Shown: one piece after another, positions 1 to 9,355 of the stretch
Numbering within the stretch: the stretch's first letter is position 1
How the letters are laid out: each line of letters opens with the position of its first letter
Notes under the pieces: generated by a model
The model's input: only the letters and a program-made list of their open reading frames with translations
Told to the model about the DNA's origin: nothing
Databases searched by the model: none
Source of the DNA: Saccharopolyspora phatthalungensis
Lineage (GTDB): Bacteria > Actinomycetota > Actinomycetes > Mycobacteriales > Pseudonocardiaceae
DNA: 64,000 nucleotides
NCBI RefSeq assembly: GCF_014203395.1
Contig: NZ_JACHIW010000001.1
Coordinates: 4,385,501 to 4,449,500 of the forward strand
Direction of reading: 5' to 3'
Program-made: the position numbers and the translations under genes

Positions 1-418
1 ACGACAGCACGATGTCCAGGCCGGGCAGCACGTCGGTGTCGCTGAACTGCCACGCAGGCAGTCGCCACCCGCCGCGGTCCTTCCAGCCGATCAACCGTCG
101 TTCGCTGATCCGGTGGCGGATCCGGCTGCTGTCGACTCCCACCCGCTCCGCGGCCTGGCTGACCGACAGCGCGGTGTCGCGCAGCACGGCCTGTTCGGCG
201 ACGGTCCGCGCGCGGGCGTCGACTTCGGAGTCGTCCAGCGGGGTCAGGTCCAGGCCGGCTTCGGCGAGCGCGACTCGTTCCGCATCAGTGAAGTGCGCAG
301 CCGGGTCCACCTGGGGCGCGGTGAGCTTCTTCGCTGCATCCTCGACCAGATTGAGGAATTCGTTGGCAGTGACCTTTAAACCGGCCCGTGCCAACACGGT
401 CTCCAGCGCGGCTGACAT
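1..418 (-). CDS. HTH DNA-binding protein, 3' part beyond the window (antitoxin-like)
   Basis: Reading the minus strand from an ATG at 418-416 gives an uninterrupted frame to the window edge (139 codons seen). The first ~65 residues are acidic and helical (begins MSAALETVLARAGLK). A helix-turn-helix follows at about residues 88-115 (LSVSQAAERVGVDSSRIRHR, then RRLIGWKDRGGWRLP). This layout resembles small actinobacterial DNA-binding proteins that precede RES-domain toxins (Rv3188/Rv3189 type). That assignment is inference, because the expected partner gene would lie left of the window. The C-terminus is missing. Confidence 0.65.
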   Translation of the reverse strand, partial: MSAALETVLARAGLKVTANEFLNLVEDAAKKLTAPQVDPAAHFTDAERVALAEAGLDLTPLDDSEVDARARTVAEQAVLRDTALSVSQAAERVGVDSSRIRHRISERRLIGWKDRGGWRLPAWQFSDTDVLPGLDIVLS

Positions 419-1163
419 GACTCCAGGGTAGCGCCTGAAAGCCGAAATGTGTGCGCGAACGTGCGCCGAGTGCGAAATATCACTTGTAGTAGCATGTGGA
501 TTGCGCACTGTGACGGAGATCCGGTTCCGATCGGGGTGTTCTTCGCCGTAATCGTGGGGCGAAACGCCCGCCGGAGGCGGAGTTGATTACGGCAAGGTGT
601 CCAAATGGGCCCGACCGGATTGGGGATTGCGTTGGCACTGCTGGCGTCCCCTTTGATTCGCCAAGTCGCCCGTCGTTGAGTTTCGGGGTCCGGCCGGTGT
701 AGGGCTGCGGTCGGTGGCCCCGCTTGCGCGGCTCGGTGCGGTTGGTGCCGGGGGGTCGGCATTGGCGCTCTCGGCACTCGGGGCTACCGCCGATGGGCTT
801 GGCGCAGCGAGGCGGTCAATATTTAACCTATTTTAGTTTTAGTTAGTTAAAAGTTTTCCAAGCTTCGGCGGCATTCGCTTCGCTTCCGGGCGACGTTTCG
901 CTGTTCGCTGCCGGATGGGGCGACATGGGTGTACGGCTAGACAGCCGCGCCAGGGGCCGCGTTGTCGAAGACCAGTGCGATGACGTATGCACCGGCCGGC
1001 GTGCGGCCGAGGGTTGACGTGACCGCGCGCGCACCGTTGACTGGACGTACCGACTGGTCGGTCTCGGACATGTTTGGCGCCGAGGTGGCCGACTTGAACG
1101 GCGGTGCGAGTCGGTGAAAGCGGCTGCCGCCGCATGGTGAAAAGCGGGAGAGGAAGGAAATCG
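419..1163. other. Intergenic region with a structured element
   Basis: No convincing gene is seen in these 745 nt; the open frames here lack recognisable protein features. It contains a nested hairpin: 9-bp arms at 545-553 and 585-593 (GCCGTAATC/GATTACGGC) enclose a second small GC stem. An AT-rich patch lies at about 808-856, unusual for this genome. Promoters for the minus-strand gene at 418 and the plus-strand SDR at 1164 must lie here but cannot be assigned. Confidence 0.4.
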
Positions 1164-1919
1164 ATGAGCAAGCGTTTCGACGGCCGGGTGGCGATCGTGA
1201 CCGGGTCGAGCCGAGGCATCGGCCTGGCCATCGCGGAACGCCTGGTCTCCGAAGGCGCGAAGGTCACCCTGACGGCGCGCAAGCCCGAGTCGCTGGCCGA
1301 GGCGGTGCAGGGCCTCGGCGGCGCCGAGAACGCGCTCGGCATCGCCGGGAAGGCCGACGACGAGGAGCACCAGGCCGAGACGATCGCCAAGACCGTGGAG
1401 ACCTTCGGCCGGCTGGACATGCTGGTCAACAACGCCGGCATCAACCCGGCCCACGGCCCGCTGATCGACCTGGATCTGGGAATCGCGCGCAAGACCTTCG
1501 AGGTCAATGTGCTCGCGACGGTGGCGTGGACCCAGCAGGCCTACCGGGCGTGGCTGAAGGAGCATGGCGGTTCGGTGCTCAACGTGTCCTCCGTGGCCGG
1601 TCTGCGGCCCGCGCCGGGCATCGGTTTCTACGGCGCCACCAAGGCGATGTTGGCGCACATCACCAAGGAGCTCGCGTTGGAGCTCGGTCCGGACGTCCGG
1701 GTCAATGGCATTGCTCCGGCCGTGGTCAAGACGAAGTTCGCCACCGCGCTGTACGCGGACAAGGAGGACGAGATCGCCGCGGGCTACCCCTTGAAGCGGT
1801 TGGGAATTCCCGCCGACATCAGCGGTGCGGCGGCGTTCCTGCTCTCCGCGGAGGCATCCTGGATCACCGGGCAAATCCTGGTGCTCGACGGCGGTGTGAC
1901 CCTGAGGGGCGGGGTGTAG
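1164..1919 (+). CDS. SDR-family oxidoreductase (FabG-like)
   Basis: A 251-residue classical short-chain dehydrogenase/reductase expected to use NAD(P)H on a hydroxyl/keto substrate. Seen in the sequence: N-terminal Rossmann motif TGSSRGIGLA, structural motif NNAG, and the catalytic Ser plus YGATK (YxxxK) segment after SSVAGL. The C-terminus GQILVLDGG is typical of the family. The start was placed at ATG 1164 because GGAAGGAA precedes it at good spacing; an upstream GTG at 1104 in frame has no ribosome site. It lies 67 nt before a TetR gene and opposite an acyl-CoA catabolic operon, so a lipid 3-hydroxy/3-keto substrate is likely (inference). Confidence 0.88.
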   Translation: MSKRFDGRVAIVTGSSRGIGLAIAERLVSEGAKVTLTARKPESLAEAVQGLGGAENALGIAGKADDEEHQAETIAKTVETFGRLDMLVNNAGINPAHGPLIDLDLGIARKTFEVNVLATVAWTQQAYRAWLKEHGGSVLNVSSVAGLRPAPGIGFYGATKAMLAHITKELALELGPDVRVNGIAPAVVKTKFATALYADKEDEIAAGYPLKRLGIPADISGAAAFLLSAEASWITGQILVLDGGVTLRGGV

Positions 1920-1986
1920 GTGCGGCTTGCCGCAGGCATGACCGACGGGTCGATACGCTGAGCGGGGATCGACAGGGGAGGCAGAC

Positions 1987-2604
1987 ATGACGCGGTCGGC
2001 GGACGATCGCACTACCGCCGGGGTGGCAGCGGGTGCCGAACCGGTTCCGCAGCGGTTGCTGGCCGTGGCCACGCGCTTGTTCGCCGAGCATGGCTTCGAG
2101 ATGACCTCGGTGCAGCAGATCGTGGACGCCGCCGGGGTCACCAAGGGCGCGATGTACCACTACTTCGGCTCCAAGGATGACCTGCTCTACGAGATCTACG
2201 CACGGGTGCTGCGGGACCAGCACGCGCGGATGGAGAGCGCGGCGGAAAGCGGCGCCCCGGTGTGGGAGCGGCTGCACGCGGTGGCGGCGGACGTGGTCGC
2301 CACGACGGCCGCCAACCTGGACGACACGGTGATCTTCTTCCGCTCGATGCACCTGCTGCACCCGGATAAGCAGGCCGAGGTGCGCGCGGAGCGGCGGCGC
2401 TACCACGAGCGGGTGTGCGCGCTGATCGAGGAAGGTCAGCTCGCCGGGGTCTTCCGCGCGGACAAGTCGGCGGATCTGGTCGTGGACTTCTTCTTCGGCG
2501 CGGTGCATCACCTCGGCAGCTGGTTCCGCAAGGACGGCAAGCTCAGCGGCGACGAGGTCGGCGAACAGTTCGCCGACCTGCTGCTCGCCTCGCTCCGGCC
2601 CTAG
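1987..2604 (+). CDS. TetR-family transcriptional regulator
   Basis: A 205-residue TetR repressor. The N-terminal HTH is clear (VQQIVDAAGVTKGAMYHYFG at about residues 39-58), followed by an all-helical ligand-binding domain. The start ATG 1987 has GGGGAGGC just upstream. It probably controls the SDR just before it and the convergent acyl-CoA dehydrogenase operon, with an acyl-CoA thioester as ligand; this is inferred from position only. It converges with the MaoC gene. Confidence 0.9.
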   Translation: MTRSADDRTTAGVAAGAEPVPQRLLAVATRLFAEHGFEMTSVQQIVDAAGVTKGAMYHYFGSKDDLLYEIYARVLRDQHARMESAAESGAPVWERLHAVAADVVATTAANLDDTVIFFRSMHLLHPDKQAEVRAERRRYHERVCALIEEGQLAGVFRADKSADLVVDFFFGAVHHLGSWFRKDGKLSGDEVGEQFADLLLASLRP

Positions 2605-2609
2605 CGAGT

Positions 2610-2646
2610 CGATTTCAGACCGGTGCGTCGATTTCCCTTGAAATCG
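2610..2646. terminator. Hairpin repeat between convergent genes
   Basis: Inverted repeat CGATTTCA (2610-2617) / TGAAATCG (2639-2646), with an inner GATTTCCCTTGAAATC. It lies just after the TetR stop and before the end of the convergent MaoC gene, where a bidirectional terminator would be. It belongs to a recurring GATTTC-type hairpin family found elsewhere in this window. Confidence 0.5.
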
Positions 2647-2659
2647 CCGGGGAAAGTGG

Positions 2660-3112
2660 TCAGAAGATGATGCGGGTGAGGCCCTCTGCCACGCAGGCGG
2701 GTTTGCTGCCGCCGTCGATCTCGATGGTGGACTTGATCGTCAGCTGCAGGCCGCCGTCCACTTCGGTCACGTCCGCGAGTTCGGTGCTGGAGCGGATCCG
2801 GGAGCCGACCAGGACCGGGCTGGGGAAGCGGACCCTGTTCAGGCCATAGTTGATCGCCATCTTGGCGCCCTCGAACCGGTAGGTCTGGGAGTTCAGCTTC
2901 GATAGCAGGCTCAGGGTGAGGAATCCGTGCGCGATAGGGCCGCCGAACGGGCCCTGTTCGGCGCGCTCGACGTCGATGTGGATCCACTGGCGGTCCAGGG
3001 TGGCCTCGGCGAACTGGTTCACCTGTTCCTGCGTGATCGTAAGCCATTCACTGGTGCCGAGCTTCTCGCCCTTGGCCGCGATGATCTCTTCCCTGCTGGT
3101 GAATAAGCGCAA
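2660..3112 (-). CDS. MaoC-like enoyl-CoA hydratase/dehydratase
   Basis: A 150-residue single hot-dog protein of the MaoC dehydratase family, expected to hydrate or dehydrate 2-enoyl/3-hydroxyacyl thioesters. The family signature is visible as FAEATLDRQWIHIDVERA and GPIAHGFLTLSLL (the D..HxD and hydratase loop). The TTG at 3112 was taken as the start because a strong SD (AAGGAGG) lies 6 nt before it and the resulting length fits the family; the open frame continues upstream only as shadow of the next gene. It is the last gene of the minus-strand operon. Confidence 0.85.
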   Translation of the reverse strand: MRLFTSREEIIAAKGEKLGTSEWLTITQEQVNQFAEATLDRQWIHIDVERAEQGPFGGPIAHGFLTLSLLSKLNSQTYRFEGAKMAINYGLNRVRFPSPVLVGSRIRSSTELADVTEVDGGLQLTIKSTIEIDGGSKPACVAEGLTRIIF

Positions 3113-3141
3113 CGTAAACCTCCTTGGGGGACAACGAAAAG

Positions 3142-4260
3142 CTACGGCATCGGCAGGTCGGCGAGTTCGCCGATGCGCTGCCGGTGGTGGTCGGCGATGC
3201 CGAAGGCGAGCTGGGAGCTCTTGGCCCGCCCCAGGTACAGGTGCGCCGGGTGTTCCCAGGTCATCCCGATGCCGCCGTGCAGTTGGAGGTGCTCCTCGGC
3301 GGCCAGCACGACCAGGTCGGAGCAGTATGCCTGGGCGATGGCCACCGCGAGTTCGGTCTCGTCGTCGCCGCGCGCCAGGGTGTCGGCGGCATTGCGGGCG
3401 ACGGCCCGCGCCGAGCTCACTCCGGCCCACAGGTCGGCCAGCCGGTGCTTGATCGCCTGGAACGAGCCGATCTGGCGGCCGAACTGGTAGCGCGTCTTGG
3501 CGTACTCCACGGTGACGTCCAGGCACTTCTGGGCCAGCCCCACCTGCTCGGCGGCCAGCAGACCGGCCGTGGTGACCAGCGCCTGCCGCAGGATCCGTTC
3601 GGCGTCGGCACCGGAGGCGATCCGCTCGCCGACCGCACGGTCCAAAGTGATCGTGCCAAACCGCCGGGTGAGGTCCAGCGGCGTCGTCGCGCTCCGCGAC
3701 ACTCCGGACACCGAAGCGTCCACCAGGTACAGCGCCGCGCCGTCGGCGTCAACCGCGGGCACCACGACGTAGTCGGCGACCTCCAGGTCCACTACCGCCG
3801 ACACCGAACCGCTCAGCGCGGTCCCCTCGGCCTTCACCGATTGCGGGAACGCACTGTAGGGCACGGTGGTCAACCCGACGGCGACGGTGCCCAGCCGCGA
3901 GCCGTCGATGAACTGCGGCAGGAGTTCCCGGACTCGCGGTTCGTCGGCGCAGGCCACCAAGGTGGCCGTGGTCAGCAGGTTGCTCAGGAACGGCACTGGC
4001 GCCACGGATCGGCCGATCTCCTCGGCCACGACCGAGAGTTCCCGGGTGCTGGCACCCGCGCCGCCGAGCTCTTCGGACACCAGCAGCGAGGCGAGCCCGA
4101 GCTCCCCGGCGAGGGTCCGCCACAACGCCAGGTCGTAGGGCTCGTCGGTTTCGCAGCGGGCCAGCACGGCGGTCCAGTCGCACCGGTCCCGCAGCAGCCG
4201 GCGCACGTTCGCGCGCAGGTCCTCTTCCACTTCGCTGTAGAGCAGATCCGGCGCGCTCAT
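3142..4260 (-). CDS. Acyl-CoA dehydrogenase, second subunit of a pair
   Basis: A 372-residue acyl-CoA dehydrogenase. The middle beta domain is weakly conserved, while the C-terminal helical domain has the FGRQIGSFQAIKHRLADL segment and QLHGGIGMTWEHPAHLYL near the end. It starts at ATG 4260, which overlaps the stop of the upstream dehydrogenase gene (ATGA). Such tightly coupled pairs of dissimilar dehydrogenases form alpha2beta2 enzymes in actinobacterial sterol and branched-chain degradation (known for FadE/ChsE pairs). That this pair does the same is inference. Confidence 0.85.
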   Translation of the reverse strand: MSAPDLLYSEVEEDLRANVRRLLRDRCDWTAVLARCETDEPYDLALWRTLAGELGLASLLVSEELGGAGASTRELSVVAEEIGRSVAPVPFLSNLLTTATLVACADEPRVRELLPQFIDGSRLGTVAVGLTTVPYSAFPQSVKAEGTALSGSVSAVVDLEVADYVVVPAVDADGAALYLVDASVSGVSRSATTPLDLTRRFGTITLDRAVGERIASGADAERILRQALVTTAGLLAAEQVGLAQKCLDVTVEYAKTRYQFGRQIGSFQAIKHRLADLWAGVSSARAVARNAADTLARGDDETELAVAIAQAYCSDLVVLAAEEHLQLHGGIGMTWEHPAHLYLGRAKSSQLAFGIADHHRQRIGELADLPMP

Positions 4261-5459
4261 CGCGGTAGCTCCTTCCACGGCCGGTCCTTGTCGGTGCGGC
4301 TCTCCGGCGGCAGCCCCAGGACCCGCTCGGCGATGATGTTGCGCAGGATCTCGGTGGTGCCGCCCTCGATCGAGTTGCCCTTCGCCCGCAGGTACCGGAA
4401 ACCCGGACCGCGCTTGGCGAAGTCGGTGAACTCCGGCTGGTGGAACGTCCAGTCGTCGTAGGCCAGCCCCGGCTCGCCGAGGAATTCCAGCTCGAAACCG
4501 GTGATTGCCTGGTTGAGCTCGGCGAACGCGATCTTGACCGCCGAACCCTCCGGGCCCGGGTCACCCGCCGCGAGCTGCTGGCGCAGTCGCAGGCTGGTCA
4601 GCCGGGTCGCCTCGGCGTCCACCCACAGCCGCAGCAGCCGGTTGTGCAGGCCGTGCGTGCGTTTCTCCGGGTGCTCGCGCCATGCTTCGGCGGCGATGCC
4701 GATCAGCCCGCCCTCCCGCGCGGGCGCCCGCCCGCCGATCGCGACCCGTTCGTTCATCAGCGTGCCCAGCGCGACCTGCCAGCCCTGGCCGATCTCACCG
4801 AGGCGTTGCGAGTCCGGGATTCGCACCCCGGTCAGGAACACCTCGTTGAACTCCGCCTCACCGGTGATCTGCCGCAGCGGGCGGACTTCCACGCCCGGCG
4901 CGGTCATGTCGCAGATGAAGTAGGTCAGGCCCTGGTGCTTGGGCTGGTCCGGGTCGGAGCGGGCGACCAGGATCGCCCAGCGGGCCCGGTGCGCCAGCGA
5001 CGTCCAGACCTTCTGCCCGTCCACCACCCACTCTGCCTCGCTCCCCACGCCCGCCTCGTCGCGCACCGCCCGGGTGGCCAGGCTCGCGAGGTCCGAGCCC
5101 GCGCCCGGTTCGCTGAACAGCTGGCACCAGATCTCCTCTCCGGTCCAAAGTGGACGAAGATAGCGGCGGCGCTGTTCGTCGTTGCCGAAGCGCAGGATCG
5201 TCGGCGCGGCCATGCCCAGCCCGATGGAGTTCAGGTGCGGTCGGTTGTCCGGGGCGCCCGCCTCGGCGAACGCCGCGTCCACCAGCGGCTGCAACTCCCG
5301 CGCGGCGCCCAGTCCACCGAGACCGGCGGGGAAGTGCACCCACGCCAGCCCGGCGTCGAAGCGCGCCCGCAGGAAATCCAGTCGGTCCATGCCCCGCGGA
5401 TCGTTCGCGGCGAGGAAACCCCGCACGATGCCACGAAGTTCGTCGGCGTCCACGGTCAT
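4257..5459 (-). CDS. Acyl-CoA dehydrogenase, first subunit of a pair
   Basis: A 400-residue FAD-dependent acyl-CoA dehydrogenase. Recognisable parts: CQLFSEPGAGSDLASLATRA (substrate/flavin loop), VDGQKVWTSLAHRARW, and the C-terminal EGGTTEILRNIIAERVLGLP. The true start is ATG 5459, sharing one base with the SDR stop upstream (TGATG); its own stop overlaps the next dehydrogenase ATG. The three genes are therefore translationally coupled. The substrate is unknown. Confidence 0.88.
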   Translation of the reverse strand: MTVDADELRGIVRGFLAANDPRGMDRLDFLRARFDAGLAWVHFPAGLGGLGAARELQPLVDAAFAEAGAPDNRPHLNSIGLGMAAPTILRFGNDEQRRRYLRPLWTGEEIWCQLFSEPGAGSDLASLATRAVRDEAGVGSEAEWVVDGQKVWTSLAHRARWAILVARSDPDQPKHQGLTYFICDMTAPGVEVRPLRQITGEAEFNEVFLTGVRIPDSQRLGEIGQGWQVALGTLMNERVAIGGRAPAREGGLIGIAAEAWREHPEKRTHGLHNRLLRLWVDAEATRLTSLRLRQQLAAGDPGPEGSAVKIAFAELNQAITGFELEFLGEPGLAYDDWTFHQPEFTDFAKRGPGFRYLRAKGNSIEGGTTEILRNIIAERVLGLPPESRTDKDRPWKELPR

Positions 5460-6214
5460 CACGCCTTCGGCCCGCCGGCCACGTAGATGACCTGGCCGGA
5501 GACGAAGCCGGAGCGCTCGTCGACGAAAAACGACACCGTGTTGGCGATGTCCTCCGGCTGGCCGACGCGGGCGACCGGGATGCTGTCGGCCGCGGCCTTG
5601 GTGAAGTCGCCGAAGTCCATGCCGATCCGCTCGGCGGTCGCCCTGGTCATGTCGGTGGCGATGAAGCCGGGCGCGATGGCATTGGCGGTGATGCCGAACT
5701 TGCCGAGCTCGATGGCCAGCGTCTTGGTCAGGCCCTGCAGCCCGGCCTTGGCGGTGGAGTAGTTCGCCTGGCCGCGGTTGCCCAGCGCGGAGGTGCTGGA
5801 GAGGTTGACGATGCGGCCCCACATGGCCTCGACCATGTACCTCTGCACCGCGCGGCTCATCAGGAACGAGCCCCGCAGGTGCACGTTCATCACGGTGTCC
5901 CAGTCGTCCTCGGACATCTTGTACAGCATGTTGTCCCGGATGACGCCGGCGTTGTTGATCAGCACCGTGGGGCCGCCGAGCTCCGCGGCGACGCGGTTCA
6001 CGGCGGCCTGCACCTGCTCGGCGTCGCTGACGTCGCAGCCGACGGCCAGTGCCTTGCCTTCGCTGGACTCGATGGCCGACACCGTCTCGGCGCACCGCTT
6101 CTCGTCGAGGTCGATGGCCGCCACGGCGAAGCCGTCCTCGGCCAAGCGCTTGGCAGTGGCGGCGCCGATGCCGCGAGCGGCACCGGTGACGATCGCGACT
6201 CGAGTGTCTGCCAT
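5459..6214 (-). CDS. SDR-family 3-hydroxyacyl-CoA dehydrogenase / 3-oxoacyl reductase (FabG-like)
   Basis: A 251-residue SDR with TGAARGIGAATA cofactor motif, NNAG, SSTSALGNRGQANYSTAKAG (Ser, Tyr, Lys catalytic residues) and a C-terminal GQVIYVAGG. ATG 6214 is preceded by AAGGAG at about 7 nt. It is close in type to FabG4-like and SDR enzymes of beta-oxidation. In this operon, with a MaoC hydratase and three acyl-CoA dehydrogenases, it would supply the NAD(P)-dependent third step of beta-oxidation (inference). Confidence 0.88.
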   Translation of the reverse strand: MADTRVAIVTGAARGIGAATAKRLAEDGFAVAAIDLDEKRCAETVSAIESSEGKALAVGCDVSDAEQVQAAVNRVAAELGGPTVLINNAGVIRDNMLYKMSEDDWDTVMNVHLRGSFLMSRAVQRYMVEAMWGRIVNLSSTSALGNRGQANYSTAKAGLQGLTKTLAIELGKFGITANAIAPGFIATDMTRATAERIGMDFGDFTKAAADSIPVARVGQPEDIANTVSFFVDERSGFVSGQVIYVAGGPKA

Positions 6215-6294
6215 TGGGTCTCCTTGCGAAGGTTTCGTTGTGGTGGGGGGCCGGGTAACTCCGCTTCTGACCGGAATTACCACGTACCGAGTGT

Positions 6295-7506
6295 TCAGCG
6301 GTACTTCTTCAGCTCGTGTCGTGCCAGGGAACGGCGGTGCACCTCGTCGGGGCCGTCGACGATGTGCAGCGTGCGGGCGTGCGCGTAGAGGTTGGCCAGC
6401 GGGAATTCCTGGCTGACGCCGGCGCCGCCGTGCGCCTGGATGGCGCGGTCGATCACCCAGGTGGTCATCGCCGGCACCCCGACCTTGATCGCCTGGATCT
6501 CGGTGTGCGCGCCCTGGTTGCCGACGGCGTCCATCAGCCATGCGGTCTTGAGCACCAGCAGCCGGGCCTGCTCGATCTTCACCCGGGACTCGGCGATCCA
6601 GTGCGCCACCACGCCCTGGTCGGCCAGCGGCTGGCCGAAGGCTACCCGCTCGGTGGCGCGGCGGCACATCAGTTCCAGCGCACGCTCGGCCATGCCGATG
6701 GCCCGCATGCAGTGGTGGATGCGGCCGGGCCCGAGCCGGGCCTGGGCGATCGCGAAGCCCTCTCCCTCGCCGGCGATGATGTTCTCCACCGGCACCCGGA
6801 CGTTGTCGAACACGATCTCCGCGTGCCCACCGTGTTCGGCGTCGGTGTAGCCGAAGACGTTCATGCTGCGCTCGATCCGCACGCCCGGCATGTCCGTGGG
6901 CACCAGGATCTGGCTCTGCTGGCGGTGCCGCTCGGCGTTCGGGTCGGTCTTGCCCATCACGATCAGGATCTTGCAGCGCGGGCTCATCGCGCCGGAGGAG
7001 AACCACTTGCGGCCGTTGATCACGTAGTGGTCGCCGTCGCGCTCGATCCGGGTGCCGATGTTGGTGGCGTCGGAGGAGGCGACATCGGGTTCGGTCATGC
7101 AGAACGCGGAGCGGATCTCGCCGTCCAGCAGCGGTTGCAGCCACTGCTTCTTCTGCTGCTCGGTGCCGAAGAGGCTCAGCACCTCCATGTTGCCGGTGTC
7201 CGGCGCGGCGCAGTTGGTGGCTTCCGGCGCCAGCCGGCTGGCCCGACCCATGATCTCGGCCAGCGGCGCGTACTGCAGGTTGGTCAGCCCGGCGCCGTGC
7301 TCACCCGGCAGGAACAGGTTCCACAGGCCGCGCCTGCGGGCCTCGGACTTGAGTTCCGCCATGATCGGCGGGTGCGCCGACCACGGGTCCTCGGCTTCGG
7401 CCAGCTGTTGGGCGAACACCGGCTCGGCAGGGTAGACGTGCGAGTCCATGAAGGCCAGCAGCCGCTCGCGCAGCTCCTCCGTGCGTTCGTCGTAGCCGAA
7501 ATCCAT
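6295..7506 (-). CDS. Acyl-CoA dehydrogenase, ACAD10/11-like
   Basis: A 403-residue acyl-CoA dehydrogenase beginning [17 protein letters not shown]. It shows [30 protein letters not shown] and the C-terminal [20 protein letters not shown] segment, all typical of the ACAD10/ACAD11 branch. Its ATG lies 1 nt after the stop of an APH-like kinase gene. In eukaryotic ACAD10/11 the same kinase and dehydrogenase domains are fused, with a HAD domain as well in ACAD10. The likely role is catabolism of 4-hydroxy or long/branched acyl-CoAs through phosphorylation (known for ACAD10/11; inferred here). Confidence 0.9.
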   Translation of the reverse strand: MDFGYDERTEELRERLLAFMDSHVYPAEPVFAQQLAEAEDPWSAHPPIMAELKSEARRRGLWNLFLPGEHGAGLTNLQYAPLAEIMGRASRLAPEATNCAAPDTGNMEVLSLFGTEQQKKQWLQPLLDGEIRSAFCMTEPDVASSDATNIGTRIERDGDHYVINGRKWFSSGAMSPRCKILIVMGKTDPNAERHRQQSQILVPTDMPGVRIERSMNVFGYTDAEHGGHAEIVFDNVRVPVENIIAGEGEGFAIAQARLGPGRIHHCMRAIGMAERALELMCRRATERVAFGQPLADQGVVAHWIAESRVKIEQARLLVLKTAWLMDAVGNQGAHTEIQAIKVGVPAMTTWVIDRAIQAHGGAGVSQEFPLANLYAHARTLHIVDGPDEVHRRSLARHELKKYR

Positions 7507-7507
7507 C

Positions 7508-8548
7508 TCATACCTCCTTGAGGGTGGCGAGACCCTGCGCGACCAGCGGAGCCACCAGCGCGCCGACGCGGTCGAAACCCTCGCCCACGGTCTGGTCGTG
7601 GATGAAGCGGTAGTGGATTCCTTCCAGGATCACGGAGATCTTGAAAAACCCGAACGCCACGTACCAGTCCATATCGGACAGATCGGTGCCGCTGCGCTCG
7701 GCGTAGCGGCCGAGCAGCTGCCGCGCGGTCGGGAAGCCGTAATCCGGGCCCACGCCCTTGGCGATGGGGTTGTGCTCCACGCCGCTGAAGCCCTCCCAGT
7801 ACACCGCGAGCAGTCCGAGGTCGGTGAGCGGATCGCCGACGGTGGCCATCTCCCAGTCGAGGACCGCACTGATGCGCTGGTCGTCGCCGACGATCACGTT
7901 GTCCAACCGGTAGTCGCCGTGCACGATTCCCGCCCGGGGCGTGCCGGGGATGGACTTGGCCAACCGGGCGGCGAGTTGGTCGATGCCGTCGATCTCGCGG
8001 CTGTGCGAGGCGGCCAGCTGCTTGCTCCAGCGGCGCAACTGCCGTTCCAGGAAGCCTTCCGGGCGGCCGAATTCGCCCAATCCGACGGAATCGGGGGCGA
8101 TCGCGTGCAGGTCGGCGAGCACGTCCATCAGTTGCCAGGACAGGTCCACGCGCTGCTGCGGGTGGAGACGTTCGGTCTGTTGCGGCGCACGGTAGACCGT
8201 GCCCGGCACGTACTCCATGACGTAGAACGGTGCGCCGAGCACGCTGTCGTCCTGGCACAACAGGTGGGTTTTGGGCACCGCCACCCGCGTTCCGGCCAGT
8301 GCGGACATCACCCGGAACTCGCGGCTCATGTCGTGGGCGGTGGCCAGCACGTGGCCCAGCGGCGGGCGACGGAGCACCCACCTGTCGTTGCCGTCTCCGA
8401 TGAGGTAGGTCAGATTGGACCGTCCACCTTGGACCAACTCGCCGGTCAGTGGCCCGCTGACCAGACCGGGCCGCTCGGCGTCGAGGTGGGCGCGCAGCCG
8501 GTCGAGGTCGAGGCCGGGCAGCTCGCCGGGCGGCGGTTGGGCGGTCAT
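7508..8548 (-). CDS. APH-fold phosphotransferase (ACAD10/11 kinase-domain homologue)
   Basis: A 346-residue kinase of the aminoglycoside phosphotransferase fold. Seen: nucleotide loop [20 protein letters not shown] hinge, catalytic [10 protein letters not shown] (HGDxxxxN) and metal-binding [16 protein letters not shown]. It is the stand-alone version of the kinase domain of ACAD10/11 and sits immediately before the matching dehydrogenase, so phosphorylation of a 4-hydroxyacyl-CoA is a better guess than drug resistance. An SD (AAGGAGGAG) lies inside the preceding short frame, whose stop overlaps this ATG. Confidence 0.87.
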   Translation of the reverse strand: MTAQPPPGELPGLDLDRLRAHLDAERPGLVSGPLTGELVQGGRSNLTYLIGDGNDRWVLRRPPLGHVLATAHDMSREFRVMSALAGTRVAVPKTHLLCQDDSVLGAPFYVMEYVPGTVYRAPQQTERLHPQQRVDLSWQLMDVLADLHAIAPDSVGLGEFGRPEGFLERQLRRWSKQLAASHSREIDGIDQLAARLAKSIPGTPRAGIVHGDYRLDNVIVGDDQRISAVLDWEMATVGDPLTDLGLLAVYWEGFSGVEHNPIAKGVGPDYGFPTARQLLGRYAERSGTDLSDMDWYVAFGFFKISVILEGIHYRFIHDQTVGEGFDRVGALVAPLVAQGLATLKEV

Positions 8549-8712
8549 CGCTCCTCCTTGCCGCGCGGCCGGTCCGGGGCCGCGACAAGTTCGGCGAGCC
8601 GGGCATGGTCCGCGGCCAGATCCTGGATCGCGGCGCGGCCGGGCATGGTCAACACCCCGCCGTAGCCGAACAGCACCGCCCGGATCGTCGGGGATGCTTC
8701 GCTGGAACCCAT
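8545..8712 (-). pseudogene. Remnant of a HAD-family hydrolase gene (55 codons)
   Basis: A short frame from ATG 8712 ending in a TGA that overlaps the kinase ATG. Residues 10-22 read IRAVLFGYGGVLT, matching HAD motif I (VLFDxGGVL) except that the nucleophile Asp is Gly. After about 24 residues it jumps to a basic tail ending KEER. HAD, APH and ACAD genes or domains commonly occur together in this order (ACAD10), so this is best read as an internally deleted HAD gene. It may survive because it carries the ribosome site and coupling signal for the kinase. Confidence 0.6.
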
Positions 8713-8821
8713 GACCAGGACCGTACCGACTAGACGGTATGTTGCGCTAGTCCCCGACGCTCGGCCAGCCCGGCGTAAAGAACTCAGGACGAACGCGTCC
8801 GCGCTGCCCTAGGCTGGCGTG

Positions 8822-9355
8822 ATGGATTGGCGGGCGGAAGTACTCGATCAACTTGACTTCTACTGGAGCATGTGGCGCCCCGGCCTCGTCGGTCTGACCA
8901 ACGAGGAGTACTTCTGGGAACCCGTCGCCGACTGCTGGTCGGTGCGGCCGGTCGACGACGGCGGGGCCATGGACTTCAGGTTCCCGGAGCCGGTGCCGCC
9001 GCCGTTCACCACGATCGCCTGGCGCCTCAGCCACATCGCCGGGCACGTTTTCGCGATGCGCGCCAGCAACCACTTCGGCGACGGCTCCTACCGCATGGAC
9101 AACCACGACTACCCGGGCAACGCGGCGGCCGCGTTGGACTACCTCGACGAGCAAAAATATCTGTGGCGCAACGGAATCGCGTCTCTCGACGCGGACGGCT
9201 GGGCGCGGCCCGTGGGGCCCGCCGAAGGTCCGTTCGCCGATCGGAGCTACCTCGCGCTGGCGCTGCACCTCAACCGCGAACTGTTCCACCACGGCGCCGA
9301 AGTCAGCCTGCTGCGCGACCTCTACCGGGCCTCCGGCGGACGCGGCTTCGCCTGA
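8822..9355 (+). CDS. DinB-like putative thiol-dependent metalloprotein
   Basis: A 177-residue protein with the DinB four-helix-bundle pattern: WRLSHIAGHVFAMRASNHFG in the second helix and ALHLNRELFHHGAEVSLLRDL near the end place histidines where the family binds a metal. Such proteins include mycothiol transferases, but no substrate can be assigned. ATG 8822 was chosen over the adjoining GTG 8819; there is little leader and no clear SD, so the mRNA may be near-leaderless. It is divergent from the acyl-CoA operon. Confidence 0.75.
   Translation: MDWRAEVLDQLDFYWSMWRPGLVGLTNEEYFWEPVADCWSVRPVDDGGAMDFRFPEPVPPPFTTIAWRLSHIAGHVFAMRASNHFGDGSYRMDNHDYPGNAAAALDYLDEQKYLWRNGIASLDADGWARPVGPAEGPFADRSYLALALHLNRELFHHGAEVSLLRDLYRASGGRGFA

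Noticed and set aside
376..777. 133-codon minus-strand frame
   Set aside because: Pro/Arg-rich without domain features and overlapping the start of the HTH gene at 418 in another frame.
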